64,000 bases of DNA from Flavobacterium lacus (GTDB taxonomy: Bacteria > Bacteroidota > Bacteroidia > Flavobacteriales > Flavobacteriaceae): assembly GCF_003268815.1 (NCBI RefSeq), contig NZ_QLSV01000012.1, positions 57,947-121,946 on the forward strand. The letters run 5' to 3'. Position numbers and translations under genes: made by a program. Within the stretch, counting starts at the first letter, position 1, and each line of letters opens with the position of its first letter. This document shows positions 26,213-35,015 of the stretch, piece after piece. Under the pieces are notes generated by a model that worked only from the letters and a program-made list of their open reading frames with translations, ran no database searches and had not been told where the DNA came from.

Positions 26213-27061
26213 ATGAACTATTACCTCATCATACCCACCTACAACGAAGAAAAATTTATTGCACTCACTTTACAGTCGCTCGTGGAACAAACGGTTTTAC
26301 CTTCCAAAGTGGTGGTGGTGAATGATGGTTCTACGGATAAAACCCAAGAAATCATTCAACCCTTCGTTGAAAAATATTCATTTATTACTTTAGTGAACAA
26401 AACCTCAGAAGCGATTCATCTTCCCGGAAGTAAAGTCATTCAAGCGTTCAATAAAGGACTAGAAACGTTGGATGAAAACTATGATTTTATTGTTAAAGCC
26501 GATGCCGATTTGATTTTTCCATCCACTTATTTTGAAACAATTAGCAATCATTTTCAATCGGATTCCACAATAGGAATGGTTGGCGGATTTGCGTACATCG
26601 AAAAAAACAACCAATGGATTTTAGAAAATTTAACTGATAAAGATCACATTCGCGGAGCTTTTAAAGCCTACCGAAAAGAAACATTCCAACAAATTGGTGG
26701 CTTAAAACCAGCCATGGGCTGGGACACGGTGGACGAACTTTTATGTAAATTTTACAATTGGAAAGTCGTTACCGATGCATCATTAAAAGTCAAACACCTC
26801 AAACCTACTGGAGCCAATTATAACCAAGCCGCACGATTCAAACAAGGCGAAGCGTTTTACAGTTTGGGTTATGGCTTTTGGATTACCGCAATTGCTTCCT
26901 TAAAATTAGCTTGGCTCAAAAAAAAACCTTTCTTGTTTTTCGATTATTTACACGGATTTTGGAAAGCAAAATCGGCCAAAAAACCGCTTTTGGTTACGCC
27001 CGAACAAGCTAAATTCATTCGGAATTATCGTTGGGAGAAAATGAAGAGGAAAATTTTCTAG
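26213..27061 (+). CDS. Family 2 glycosyltransferase
   Basis: This 282-residue GT-A enzyme has the N-terminal nucleotide-sugar motif YYLIIPTYNEEKFI, then VVVNDGSTDKTQEI and the metal-binding region VKADADLIFPSTY. The acceptor-side motif GWDTVDELL (in place of ED/QxxRW) follows. The C-terminal part is basic and amphipathic (KLAWLKKKPFLFF), suggesting contact with the inner membrane. It probably adds a sugar to a lipid or polysaccharide precursor. It lies in a probable two-gene unit with the preceding methyltransferase. Confidence 0.88.
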   Translation: MNYYLIIPTYNEEKFIALTLQSLVEQTVLPSKVVVVNDGSTDKTQEIIQPFVEKYSFITLVNKTSEAIHLPGSKVIQAFNKGLETLDENYDFIVKADADLIFPSTYFETISNHFQSDSTIGMVGGFAYIEKNNQWILENLTDKDHIRGAFKAYRKETFQQIGGLKPAMGWDTVDELLCKFYNWKVVTDASLKVKHLKPTGANYNQAARFKQGEAFYSLGYGFWITAIASLKLAWLKKKPFLFFDYLHGFWKAKSAKKPLLVTPEQAKFIRNYRWEKMKRKIF

Positions 27062-27133
27062 CTGTGACGCTATCATTTATGATACTGATTTTATAAAACA
27101 TAAAATCTAAATCTTAAAACCGAAACTTTTTCC

Positions 27134-27142
27134 TATTTTTGC
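27134..27142 (+). promoter_or_regulatory. -7 box directly before mlaE
   Basis: TATTTTTGC is an exact TAnnTTTG match; its G is 4 nt before the ATG at 27146. Either mlaE is leaderless or the true start is an internal ATG (27155 or 27185). Confidence 0.5.
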
Positions 27143-27145
27143 TTT

Positions 27146-27889
27146 ATGTTAAAAATGCTTACCCACATAGGAAAATATTTCCTGATGATCAAGGAAGTCT
27201 TCAACAAACCGCTCAAATGGAGTGCAATGAAGACGTTAATCTTTAAAGAAATCGATGATTTAATTATTGGCTCTTTGGGAATTGTTGCTTTTATCTCCTT
27301 TTTTGTTGGCGGCGTTGTAGCCATTCAAACGGCATTGAATTTAACGAATCCGCTTATCCCTAAATACCTCATCGGTTTTGCAACCAGACAATCGGTGATT
27401 TTGGAATTTGCTCCTACCTTTATTTCCATTATCATGGCAGGAAAAATGGGTTCTTTCATCACGTCAAGTATCGGAACCATGCGAGTTACCGAACAAATTG
27501 ATGCACTGGAAGTAATGGGTGTGAACTCACTTAATTACCTCGTGTTCCCAAAAATAATAGCCCTTTTACTCTATCCTTTTGTGATCGGAATCAGTATGTT
27601 TTTAGGAATTTTAGGTGGCTGGATGGCAGGAGTCTACGGAGGTTTTACTTCTAGCGATGAGTTTATCATGGGATTACAAACTGATTTTATCCCTTTTCAT
27701 ATTGTATATGCATTTATTAAAACGATGGTTTTTGCGATTATTTTAGCAACCATTCCCTCCTACCATGGCTATTATATGAAAGGCGGAGCTTTGGAAGTTG
27801 GGAAAGCAAGTACCGTATCATTTGTTTGGTCTTCTGTGGCCATTATATTGTCAAATTATATTTTAACACAATTATTGTTAAGCAAATGA
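27146..27889 (+). CDS. mlaE: MlaE-family ABC transporter permease
   Basis: This 247-residue permease belongs to the Mla/Mce phospholipid-transport family. It has hydrophobic segments at about 39-65, 90-105, 145-175, 195-210 and 222-245, and the conserved loop GTMRVTEQIDALEVMGVNS. In Proteobacteria MlaE works with the ATPase MlaF and the MCE protein MlaD to move phospholipids between the membranes. The ATPase gene follows with a 4-bp overlap; no mlaD is next to it. The ATG at 27146 has a -7 box only 4 nt upstream, so the start may be this one (leaderless) or MLTHIGKYF at 27155. Confidence 0.9.
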   Translation: MLKMLTHIGKYFLMIKEVFNKPLKWSAMKTLIFKEIDDLIIGSLGIVAFISFFVGGVVAIQTALNLTNPLIPKYLIGFATRQSVILEFAPTFISIIMAGKMGSFITSSIGTMRVTEQIDALEVMGVNSLNYLVFPKIIALLLYPFVIGISMFLGILGGWMAGVYGGFTSSDEFIMGLQTDFIPFHIVYAFIKTMVFAIILATIPSYHGYYMKGGALEVGKASTVSFVWSSVAIILSNYILTQLLLSK

Positions 27890-28653
27890 TAGAAATTAAA
27901 AACATCGAAAAGTCATTTGGCGACACCAAAGTTTTAAAAGGAATTTCCTGTGTTTTTGAAACTGGCAAAACCAATTTAATTATTGGACAAAGTGGTTCCG
28001 GTAAAACCGTTTTATTAAAATCGCTATTAGGAATTCATACCCCGGAAGTAGGTACAATTTCTTTTGACGGCAGAATATATTCTGAATTATCCGCAGATGA
28101 AAAAAGAGCTCTACGAACCGAGATAGGAATGGTTTTTCAAGGCAGTGCGTTGTTTGACAGTATGACTGTTGAAGAAAATGTTGGGTTTCCTCTAAAAATG
28201 TTTACGAAACAAACGCCTAAAGAAATTCAAGAGCGTGTTGATTTTGTTTTAAAAAGAGTAAATTTAGTAGATGCTCACAAAAAGAAACCTTCCGAAATAT
28301 CCGGTGGAATGCAAAAAAGAGTGGCCATTGCCAGAGCAATTGTCAACAATCCTAAATACTTATTTTGTGATGAGCCCAATTCCGGATTAGATCCAAAAAC
28401 AGCTATTGTTATTGATAATCTGATTAAAGAAATCACCGAAGAATACAATATTACAACCGTTGTAAATACGCATGACATGAATTCTGTCATGGAAATTGGT
28501 GAAAAAATCATCTTTCTTAAAGAGGGAATTCTAGCGTGGGAAGGCACCAAAAAAGAAATCTTTAAAACCGATAATGAAGCTATTGTTGATTTCGTCTATT
28601 CATCTAATCTCTTCAAAAAGATAAGAAAAGCACAGAATAAAGGAGACCATTAA
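27886..28653 (+). CDS. mlaF: MlaF-type ABC transporter ATPase
   Basis: This 255-residue ABC ATPase has Walker A GQSGSGKT (residues 34-41), the signature SGGMQKRVAIARAI, Walker B YLFCDEPNSGLDP and the switch His in VVNTHDMNSVME. The open frame extends to 27826, but the ATG at 27886 overlaps the mlaE stop (ATGA) and starts at the usual MIEIKNIEKSFG. It is the energy subunit for the adjacent MlaE permease. It ends 7 bp before the stop of the convergent antiporter gene. Confidence 0.92.
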   Translation: MIEIKNIEKSFGDTKVLKGISCVFETGKTNLIIGQSGSGKTVLLKSLLGIHTPEVGTISFDGRIYSELSADEKRALRTEIGMVFQGSALFDSMTVEENVGFPLKMFTKQTPKEIQERVDFVLKRVNLVDAHKKKPSEISGGMQKRVAIARAIVNNPKYLFCDEPNSGLDPKTAIVIDNLIKEITEEYNITTVVNTHDMNSVMEIGEKIIFLKEGILAWEGTKKEIFKTDNEAIVDFVYSSNLFKKIRKAQNKGDH

Positions 28654-28660
28654 ATAGTAA

Positions 28661-31030
28661 TTATTTCTTCTTAAACAACTTACTGATCATTTTTCTAACA
28701 TCGTCAAGTCGTTCTAAATTTTCTGTAAATGTATCCAAAGCACCTGGATTTTTTAAGTCTATTTTAGAACTTCCTACTATTCCTAACTGTAAGGGATAAA
28801 TCAAAACAACATTGTTTTTATCAAAATATTTATTCATGTAACTTGGAATATTTTGCATAGTTAGATTATAGGACAAATTAGGTTTCCTACTCATCACCAC
28901 CACTAACGCATCATCTTTTACGATATTCCTTGCTAGAATCAAGAAATCTTCCCAATCTGAAAAAACATTAAAACCTGCATCTACCGGGTGTTTAGCATGA
29001 ATATCTTTTATAAAATTAATAGTTGTTTCACTGCCATAAAATACAATCTTTGATGCCGTATTCTTGCCTAAATTCCAAATTTTTAAAAGCCAAAACGGAA
29101 ACCCAATTTCACGTTCGGCACGTTCTGGTATAACCACCACATATCGCTTTATGGTTGAAATGGGTTGAACTGATTTATAAATGAATGTAGTGGTATTACA
29201 TTTATTCAAAACACCGTCGGTTAATGGACCATACATGCTTTCGCTTGAGCCTAAACTTTCTGTTTGTCCTAAAATGATATCCGATATTTTTTGTTCTCGT
29301 ACCACATTGGTAATTCCGTTTAAAATATTCAAATCATAACGCATCAACATGTTTAGCCTATTATCCGTAGCCGACGCAACAATGGCAGCCTTATCAACAA
29401 TTTTTTTTGCTTTTGATTCTTTTGACAAAGATGAAGAATTATTATTAATCACGTTTAAAGCAAATAAACCTGTTTTATTTTTCTTTGATTTTATAGTAAT
29501 AGCAAACTGAATCAACTCCTCAACAGTATCAATATTTTTCATCGGAATAAGAATCCGTTCATCGCCATCAGTTGGCTTGCCTTCTTCTTGTTCATCCGAA
29601 TCATCTTCCATCAAAGCAATATTGTAGGCTCCTTTTTGAGCCACAAAAGAGGCGATAGTACAAGTGATTAAAATCATTAAAATGGTGCCATTAAGCACAC
29701 TTTCATTCAGTAATCGGTTTGGCATTTTTATATCTGCTAAGCGACCTTGCGTGAAAACCATTTCGGTTTTGTCGGTTAATTTATAAGTACCATCAGCAGG
29801 AAAACCTAAAATCACCGCTTCATCACCTAATCTTGGAAAATCACCTTTCCTACTATTTTGAAACAGTAAGTCTGAATTATCTTCTGTCGTAAGTTTTTTA
29901 TTTTTTAGATGAATTTCATTGTATTCGGTTACACTTCTGTAATCTACAATTATATTAAATCCAACTAAAACGGCCGCTAGCGTTGCTGCGGCTTGAGCAT
30001 TGCTTAATCCGAAAATCAATCTTCGCTCATCTACAGAAAAACCATATATTTTCTGAGTAATATAAGCAGGAAGATATTTTCCAACAATAGCACAAACAGT
30101 CATGACTCCGGCTACTTGGATGGTATTCAAATCTTTAATAAAAGCTTTGTAATCTATTAACATTCCAACACCAATAAGAAAAAAAGGAATAAAAAGAGCA
30201 TTGCCCACAAACTCAATTCGATTCATTAATGGCGATGTGTGCGGAATTAATCGATTTAATGCTAATCCGGCTAAGAATGCTCCGATAATGGCTTCAATTC
30301 CGGCTAATTCCGCCAAAGTACATCCCAAAAAAACCATTGCTAATACAAAAATATATTGAGAAATATTATCATCAAATCGCTTGAAAAACCATCTTCCAAT
30401 TATTGGAAAAATGAGCATGACAACCAATCCAAAAGCGATGACAGAAACACCTAATCTAATCCAAAACTCTTGGTTAATTTCTCCAGTTTGCATACCTGCT
30501 ATTACGGCTAACACCAAAAGAGCAAGCGTATCTGTAATCATCGTTCCACCAACTGTAATATTAACGGCTCTGTTTTTGGCAACGCCTAATTTACTTACGA
30601 TTGGATATGCAATTAGCGTATGTGAGGCAAACATACTGGCAAGAAGAACGGAGGTTGGCATAGAAAATTCTAAAACATAAAAACCTACCAAAGTTCCAAT
30701 TGTCATTGGGATTGAAAATGTGAGAAGTCCAAAAACTAAACTTTTGGAGCTGTTTTTCTTGAATTCAGCCAGATCGATTTCCAAACCGGCTAAGAACATA
30801 ATATACTGCAAACCAACAGTTCCGAATAAAATGATACTCATATCACGAGCAATCAGATTAAAGCCATTTGGTCCAATGATTGCTCCGGCAATAATTAATC
30901 CGATAAGGTGTGGAATTCTTAATTTGTTTAATAAAATCGGAGCAAATAGAATAATGAACAGTATTAATGAAAACAACAATACCGGATTTTTGAGTGGTAA
31001 AGTAAAATCTATTCCGACTAAAAAATACAT
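28661..31030 (-). CDS. CPA2-family cation:proton antiporter with cytoplasmic C-terminal region
   Basis: This 789-residue protein has a membrane half (about 1-400) of 12-13 hydrophobic segments, with the CPA2/KefB-like patterns PHLIGLIIAGAIIGPNGFNL and FLAGLEIDLAEFKK. It exchanges Na+ or K+ for H+ at the inner membrane. The C-terminal half (about 490-789) is soluble and has two universal-stress-protein-like segments (ERILIPMKNIDTVEELIQFA and KRYVVVIPERAEREIGFP), a common regulatory layout in this family. It is the last gene of a tight operon with DUF389 and manC (gaps of 5 and 4 bp). Confidence 0.9.
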   Translation of the reverse strand: MYFLVGIDFTLPLKNPVLLFSLILFIILFAPILLNKLRIPHLIGLIIAGAIIGPNGFNLIARDMSIILFGTVGLQYIMFLAGLEIDLAEFKKNSSKSLVFGLLTFSIPMTIGTLVGFYVLEFSMPTSVLLASMFASHTLIAYPIVSKLGVAKNRAVNITVGGTMITDTLALLVLAVIAGMQTGEINQEFWIRLGVSVIAFGLVVMLIFPIIGRWFFKRFDDNISQYIFVLAMVFLGCTLAELAGIEAIIGAFLAGLALNRLIPHTSPLMNRIEFVGNALFIPFFLIGVGMLIDYKAFIKDLNTIQVAGVMTVCAIVGKYLPAYITQKIYGFSVDERRLIFGLSNAQAAATLAAVLVGFNIIVDYRSVTEYNEIHLKNKKLTTEDNSDLLFQNSRKGDFPRLGDEAVILGFPADGTYKLTDKTEMVFTQGRLADIKMPNRLLNESVLNGTILMILITCTIASFVAQKGAYNIALMEDDSDEQEEGKPTDGDERILIPMKNIDTVEELIQFAITIKSKKNKTGLFALNVINNNSSSLSKESKAKKIVDKAAIVASATDNRLNMLMRYDLNILNGITNVVREQKISDIILGQTESLGSSESMYGPLTDGVLNKCNTTTFIYKSVQPISTIKRYVVVIPERAEREIGFPFWLLKIWNLGKNTASKIVFYGSETTINFIKDIHAKHPVDAGFNVFSDWEDFLILARNIVKDDALVVVMSRKPNLSYNLTMQNIPSYMNKYFDKNNVVLIYPLQLGIVGSSKIDLKNPGALDTFTENLERLDDVRKMISKLFKKK

Positions 31031-31035
31031 AGGTG

Positions 31036-32430
31036 CTAATTTAATTTTTGAATAATTAGTTTTTCATTTTGAAGTTTGAGGCGCAACCACTTTTGAATTT
31101 TTTCTTCATCGGCAGAAACTGTCTTACTGTTTATCGCTTTATTCCATTTTAAATAAATAATTGGAATGGTATCAAATGTTGTGAAATTTGTTTTTATCAA
31201 TTTTGAAAAAGCAATTTCATCAATATTTGTGTAATTTATTTTAATCTCATTTGCAATTTGATCAAAAGGAACTTTGCTTTTTTCACTTAAATAAAGTTGC
31301 TTCTGCAAGAGTAAAAGTTCTTTTTCTTGCCGAACTATAATTTCTTCTTTATTATTTAGGTTTTGCTGAGAAGTGTAATAAGTTGATTCCAGTTTTTCTA
31401 ACATGGTTTGTGTTTCAAGATTTTCGACACTTTGGGCAATTTCAAAAGCAACTCCATCATAACCTTGCTTTTTTAATTTTTCTTTCCATTTATTCACTAA
31501 TGAAATCGTAACCGATTTTCCAACGGTAGCAAAAGCGACTGTCTTTTCGTTGTAACTAATTTGCTGATTTAAAAGAATCACATCATTGTTTTCTTTAAAC
31601 TCACTTAGAATCAGATTCACTTTTCGTTCAAAATCAGATTTTTTATATAAACCATAGAACATGTAAATACTAGGTGCTAAAATTAAAAATGCAATAAAAT
31701 AAAGTAATTGCGAAATTCGCTTTCGTTTAGACGAATTCAGATATTCCTTCATTGGAAACTTAAGCGATTTTACAATAATAAAAGTCGCTAATGCAATAAA
31801 AATGGTATTAATCGTAAATAAGAATAATGCTCCGCCAAAAAAACTCCATTTGCCCGTAGCTAAACCATAGCCAGCTGTACAAAGTGGTGGCATTAAGGCA
31901 GTTGCAATCGCCACACCGGCTATAGTATTTATTTGTTTATTTCTTCTGCTGAGTGCCACAATCAAAGCCAAACCGCCGGAAAAAGCAATAATTACATCAC
32001 GAACATCCGGATAAGTTCTGGCGATTAATTCCGGTGTTTCGTCTTGAAAAATCGGAATACTAAAAAACAAAAAAGAAGTGAATAATGCCAACACCACCAT
32101 AATACCAAAATTCTTGATGGCTTTTCGCATTAAGTCAACATCATTTATACCCAAGGAAAGTCCAATTCCAACGATTGGCCCCATCAATGGAGAAATTAAC
32201 ATCGCCCCAATCACTACTGCAGTTGAACTCGTATTAAGACCGGCAGAAGCAATCAGAATGGAAAAAATTAAGACCCACGCTCCTTGCCCTTTGATGGAAA
32301 TTCCAACTTTAACCTCTTCAATCGTTGCTTCGTGGTTCGTGTCTTCACGAATATCTAAAGTTGATTTTAGCAAAAACTTAAAATTTTGCCATAAACTTTT
32401 TAATGGTGGGTTGGGTTGGGTATTTTCCAT
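31036..32430 (-). CDS. DUF389 membrane protein with long C-terminal extension
   Basis: This is a 464-residue protein. The membrane domain (about 50-260) has the DUF389 motifs NTSSTAVVIGAMLISPLMGP and GVAIATALMPPLCTAGYGLA. Residues about 260-464 are an extra soluble region with a probable coiled coil (TYYTSQQNLNNKEEIIVRQE, then KELLLLQKQLYL). DUF389 proteins are of unknown function. It is tightly packed between manC and the antiporter, so it is co-transcribed with both; ion or envelope homeostasis is a reasonable but unproven idea. Confidence 0.88.
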   Translation of the reverse strand: MENTQPNPPLKSLWQNFKFLLKSTLDIREDTNHEATIEEVKVGISIKGQGAWVLIFSILIASAGLNTSSTAVVIGAMLISPLMGPIVGIGLSLGINDVDLMRKAIKNFGIMVVLALFTSFLFFSIPIFQDETPELIARTYPDVRDVIIAFSGGLALIVALSRRNKQINTIAGVAIATALMPPLCTAGYGLATGKWSFFGGALFLFTINTIFIALATFIIVKSLKFPMKEYLNSSKRKRISQLLYFIAFLILAPSIYMFYGLYKKSDFERKVNLILSEFKENNDVILLNQQISYNEKTVAFATVGKSVTISLVNKWKEKLKKQGYDGVAFEIAQSVENLETQTMLEKLESTYYTSQQNLNNKEEIIVRQEKELLLLQKQLYLSEKSKVPFDQIANEIKINYTNIDEIAFSKLIKTNFTTFDTIPIIYLKWNKAINSKTVSADEEKIQKWLRLKLQNEKLIIQKLN

Positions 32431-32434
32431 ACAA

Positions 32435-33496
32435 TTAGTTGTATTTTAATGTACTGACAATCTTCTTGATATCTTGTTCTTTACTTTTTGGATAAACCAA
32501 CAATATACTTCCCTGCTCTACAACAATATAATCATTCAAACCATCAATAACGACTAACTTTTTACCTTCTGTTCTAATGATATTATTAGATGAATTTTCT
32601 AAAACAACTGTTGCATTTATAACGGCATTATTCTGTTCATCTTTGTCTAATTTCTCGTGCAAAGAACCCCATGTTCCCAAATCATTCCAATCGAAAGTGG
32701 CAGGTAAAACATATACATTTTTAGCTTTTTCTAAAATGGCGTAGTCAATTGAAATGTTTTCGGCTTCACCATAGTTTTGAGCGATAAAATCTTTTTCTGC
32801 TGCTGTATTATATTTTTGAAATCCATCCAAAAACAATTGATTCATTTGCGGTTGAAAAGCTGAAAATGCTTCCGTAATTGATTTCACAGACCAGATAAAA
32901 ATTCCGCCATTCCAAAGGAAGTTTCCACTTTCTAAAAACGATTTAGCCAGTTCATAATCGGGTTTTTCTCTAAATTGATTTACTTTTTTAATGGGATTTA
33001 CATCTGTTTTATCAAACTCAATATATCCAAAACCGGTATTTGGAAAAGTAGGCTGAATTCCTAATGTCAATAAGGCATTTTCATTCTGACAGTAATCAAA
33101 ACATTGTTGTAAATTGCTGATAAAAGCGGTTTCATCTTCAATCCAATGATCGCTTGGAGCTACCACCATCACTGCATCGGGATTCATTTTTTGAATTTTT
33201 AGTGAAGCATACAAAATACAAGGAGCTGTGTTTCGCATAGCAGGTTCCAACAATACTTGCTCTTGTTTCACCATTGGCAACTGTTTTAGAACCAAATCAT
33301 TGTATTTTTCATTGGTTAAAATCAGAATGTTTTCGGTTGGAATTAATTTTGATAAACGACTGAAAGTCTTTTGAATCAACGTCTCTCCTGACCCCAACAT
33401 ATCGTGAAATTGCTTAGGAAAATCGGTTGTAGAAACCGGCCAAAAACGAGAGCCCACTCCTCCGGCCATTAATATTGCGTAGTAATTTTTGTTCAT
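32435..33496 (-). CDS. manC: Mannose-1-phosphate guanylyltransferase
   Basis: It makes GDP-mannose from mannose-1-phosphate and GTP for surface glycans and protein O-glycosylation. The 353-residue protein has the pyrophosphorylase signature MAGGVGSRFWPVSTTDFPKQ (residues 10-29) and the later VVAPSDHWI and FREKPDYELA motifs. It lacks the C-terminal isomerase domain of bifunctional enzymes. It is the first gene of an operon with DUF389 and the antiporter. The leader has an 8-bp tandem repeat, and a -7 box TATATTTG lies 53 nt upstream of the ATG. Confidence 0.93.
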   Translation of the reverse strand: MNKNYYAILMAGGVGSRFWPVSTTDFPKQFHDMLGSGETLIQKTFSRLSKLIPTENILILTNEKYNDLVLKQLPMVKQEQVLLEPAMRNTAPCILYASLKIQKMNPDAVMVVAPSDHWIEDETAFISNLQQCFDYCQNENALLTLGIQPTFPNTGFGYIEFDKTDVNPIKKVNQFREKPDYELAKSFLESGNFLWNGGIFIWSVKSITEAFSAFQPQMNQLFLDGFQKYNTAAEKDFIAQNYGEAENISIDYAILEKAKNVYVLPATFDWNDLGTWGSLHEKLDKDEQNNAVINATVVLENSSNNIIRTEGKKLVVIDGLNDYIVVEQGSILLVYPKSKEQDIKKIVSTLKYN

Positions 33497-33500
33497 TTTA

Positions 33501-33532
33501 TGAGTTGCTGAGTTGCTGAGACTCTGAGTTAC
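33501..33532 (-). repeat. 8-bp tandem repeat in the manC leader
   Basis: On the plus strand there are four 8-mers: TGAGTTGC, TGAGTTGC, TGAGACTC, TGAGTTAC. They lie between the promoter and the manC ATG (33496), starting 4 bp upstream of it. In the mRNA they read GCAACTCA-type units, poor in G. Confidence 0.8.
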
Positions 33533-33549
33533 TGAATTTTTAATTGCTA

Positions 33550-33557
33550 CAAATATA
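33550..33557 (-). promoter_or_regulatory. -7 box of the manC operon promoter
   Basis: The minus strand reads TATATTTG, an exact consensus match. The implied leader of roughly 50 nt is mostly the 8-bp repeat block. Confidence 0.55.
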
Positions 33558-33607
33558 GTAAAGTTGAAGCGTTAGTGAGGTGTTGAATTATCGAATAAAA
33601 TCAATTT

Positions 33608-34210
33608 TTATCCCGGAATAATCTCCACCTCAGCATTCGCATTAAACAAATATAATTTTCCGGTTTTTACTTCCAAACATTCATAACGTTTGACTCGTAA
33701 ACCTTTTTTCTGAAAAACTTTTCCGTTTTTAATTCTGAATAAACTTCCGGAAGGCACTTCATGGATAAAGTGAATATCGGGTTTTCGTTCGTCAAATTGT
33801 TTTAAAGCAAAAGCCAATCGTGCATCGGTGTCGCTGCTGGCGGTTGGATTTCTAAAATGATTAGCCACTAAAGGCAGCACCGAATTCGGAAAAATCTCCG
33901 GTCGAATAAACGGAATCATCAACCGTTGAAAGGTAATTTTCCATTCATTTCCGTGCGGTTTTATCATTCGTCCGTATTTTTCAAAAGCTGCTAAATGAGC
34001 AATTTCGTGAACTAGCGTTATCAAAAAACGGTATTTATTCAAATTGGCATTCACTGTAATTTGATGTTTTCCTGACGGATGTCTTCTATAATCGCCATGA
34101 CGAGTCACCCGTTCGTTCACAATTTTCAAATGAACAGAATTGGTTTTGATTAACTCAAAAACCGATTCAACTGCGTGTTCGGGAAGATATTTTAAGAGGA
34201 CTTCGCTCAT
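33608..34210 (-). CDS. SprT-like zinc-metalloprotease-family protein
   Basis: This 200-residue protein has the zinc motif HEIAH at residues 68-72 (ITLVHEIAHLAAFEKYG), preceded by the SprT-type basic beta region GDYRRHPSGKHQITVNANLN. The C-terminal part (FIHEVPSGSLFRIKNGK, KRYECLEVKTGKLYLFNANA) resembles the SprT C-terminal region without zinc-ribbon cysteines. SprT-like proteins in eukaryotes (SPRTN) cut DNA-protein crosslinks; the bacterial role is largely unknown. It begins 18 bp after the SDR gene ends on the same strand, so they are likely co-transcribed. Confidence 0.88.
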   Translation of the reverse strand: MSEVLLKYLPEHAVESVFELIKTNSVHLKIVNERVTRHGDYRRHPSGKHQITVNANLNKYRFLITLVHEIAHLAAFEKYGRMIKPHGNEWKITFQRLMIPFIRPEIFPNSVLPLVANHFRNPTASSDTDARLAFALKQFDERKPDIHFIHEVPSGSLFRIKNGKVFQKKGLRVKRYECLEVKTGKLYLFNANAEVEIIPG

Positions 34211-34228
34211 TTAGTTGTTGAAATATAA

Positions 34229-34906
34229 TTACGGTGTCGATGAACTTACCTGCAATACTTTCCCATTATAATATTTATTTCCGTTTAACGAAAAATCATA
34301 AATATAATCGGCCATTTCTTTGGCTGAGAGTGGTGCTTCATAACCTGGAAAAGCTTCTTGCAACATTTCGGTATTTACTGCTCCAAGTGCCAAAACATTG
34401 AAAGCAACTCCTTGCTCTTTGTATTCTTCAGCCAGCAATTCCGACAAGGTAATTACGGCACCTTTGCTCGATGAATAAGCCGCCAATCCTGCAAATTTAG
34501 AACTTCCTTGAACGCCGCCCATTGAACTTATCGTTACAACATGACTTCCTTTTTGTAAATAAGGTAAGCAAACGCGAGTTAAATTGGCAACACCAAAGAC
34601 ATTTACTTTGTACACATTTTCAAAATCAGCTTGCGATAATTGTGAAAAAGGTTTTGAAACTAAACTTCCGGCGTTGTGAATAATGATGTCTACTTTTTTC
34701 CATGTATTAGACAGAAAATCGGTGATTTTGAATAAATCAGTTTCCTCAGACAAATCAACAGAAAGACAGGTTATATTAGGATTTTCAATTAATTCTCTGG
34801 GTGTTTTTCGCGAAATAGCTAAAACTTGATGGCCCGCTTTGGCGAATTGTAAGGCAAGCTCATAGCCAATGCCGCGAGAAGTTCCGGTGATGATAATGTT
34901 TTTCAT
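34229..34906 (-). CDS. Short-chain dehydrogenase/reductase
   Basis: This 225-residue Rossmann enzyme has the cofactor motif TGTSRGIGYELA (residues 7-18), the NAG motif IIHNAGSLVSKP and the catalytic Ser with YSSSKGA (Tyr-x-x-x-Lys: Y-S-S-S-K). It lacks the long substrate loop of larger SDRs. An NADP-type preference is suggested by TSRG after the first glycine. Substrate unknown. It lies in the same direction as, and close to, the SprT-like gene. A long hairpin separates it from the acyl-CoA dehydrogenase upstream. Confidence 0.88.
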   Translation of the reverse strand: MKNIIITGTSRGIGYELALQFAKAGHQVLAISRKTPRELIENPNITCLSVDLSEETDLFKITDFLSNTWKKVDIIIHNAGSLVSKPFSQLSQADFENVYKVNVFGVANLTRVCLPYLQKGSHVVTISSMGGVQGSSKFAGLAAYSSSKGAVITLSELLAEEYKEQGVAFNVLALGAVNTEMLQEAFPGYEAPLSAKEMADYIYDFSLNGNKYYNGKVLQVSSSTP

Positions 34907-34950
34907 AATCCTATCTTAATTTAACAATTTTCAAAATATCTGAAATAATA

Positions 34951-34997
34951 AACCGCAAATTCGCAAATTTTATTTTAAAATCTGCGAATTTGCGGTT
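34951..34997. terminator. Long hairpin, terminator of the acyl-CoA dehydrogenase gene
   Basis: Perfect 15-bp arms AACCGCAAATTCGCA / TGCGAATTTGCGGTT (34951-34965, 34983-34997) enclose an A/T-rich partly paired loop. It lies 19 bp past the acyl-CoA dehydrogenase stop. The stem is unusually long for a terminator and has no strong T-run. Confidence 0.65.
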
Positions 34998-35015
34998 AAA
35001 TTTATTTATTACTTT

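Noticed and set aside
25652..27061. Methyltransferase-GT2 pair as part of a larger polysaccharide island
   Set aside because: Only two genes are involved, base composition matches the surroundings, and no Wzx/Wzy or mobile genes are nearby.
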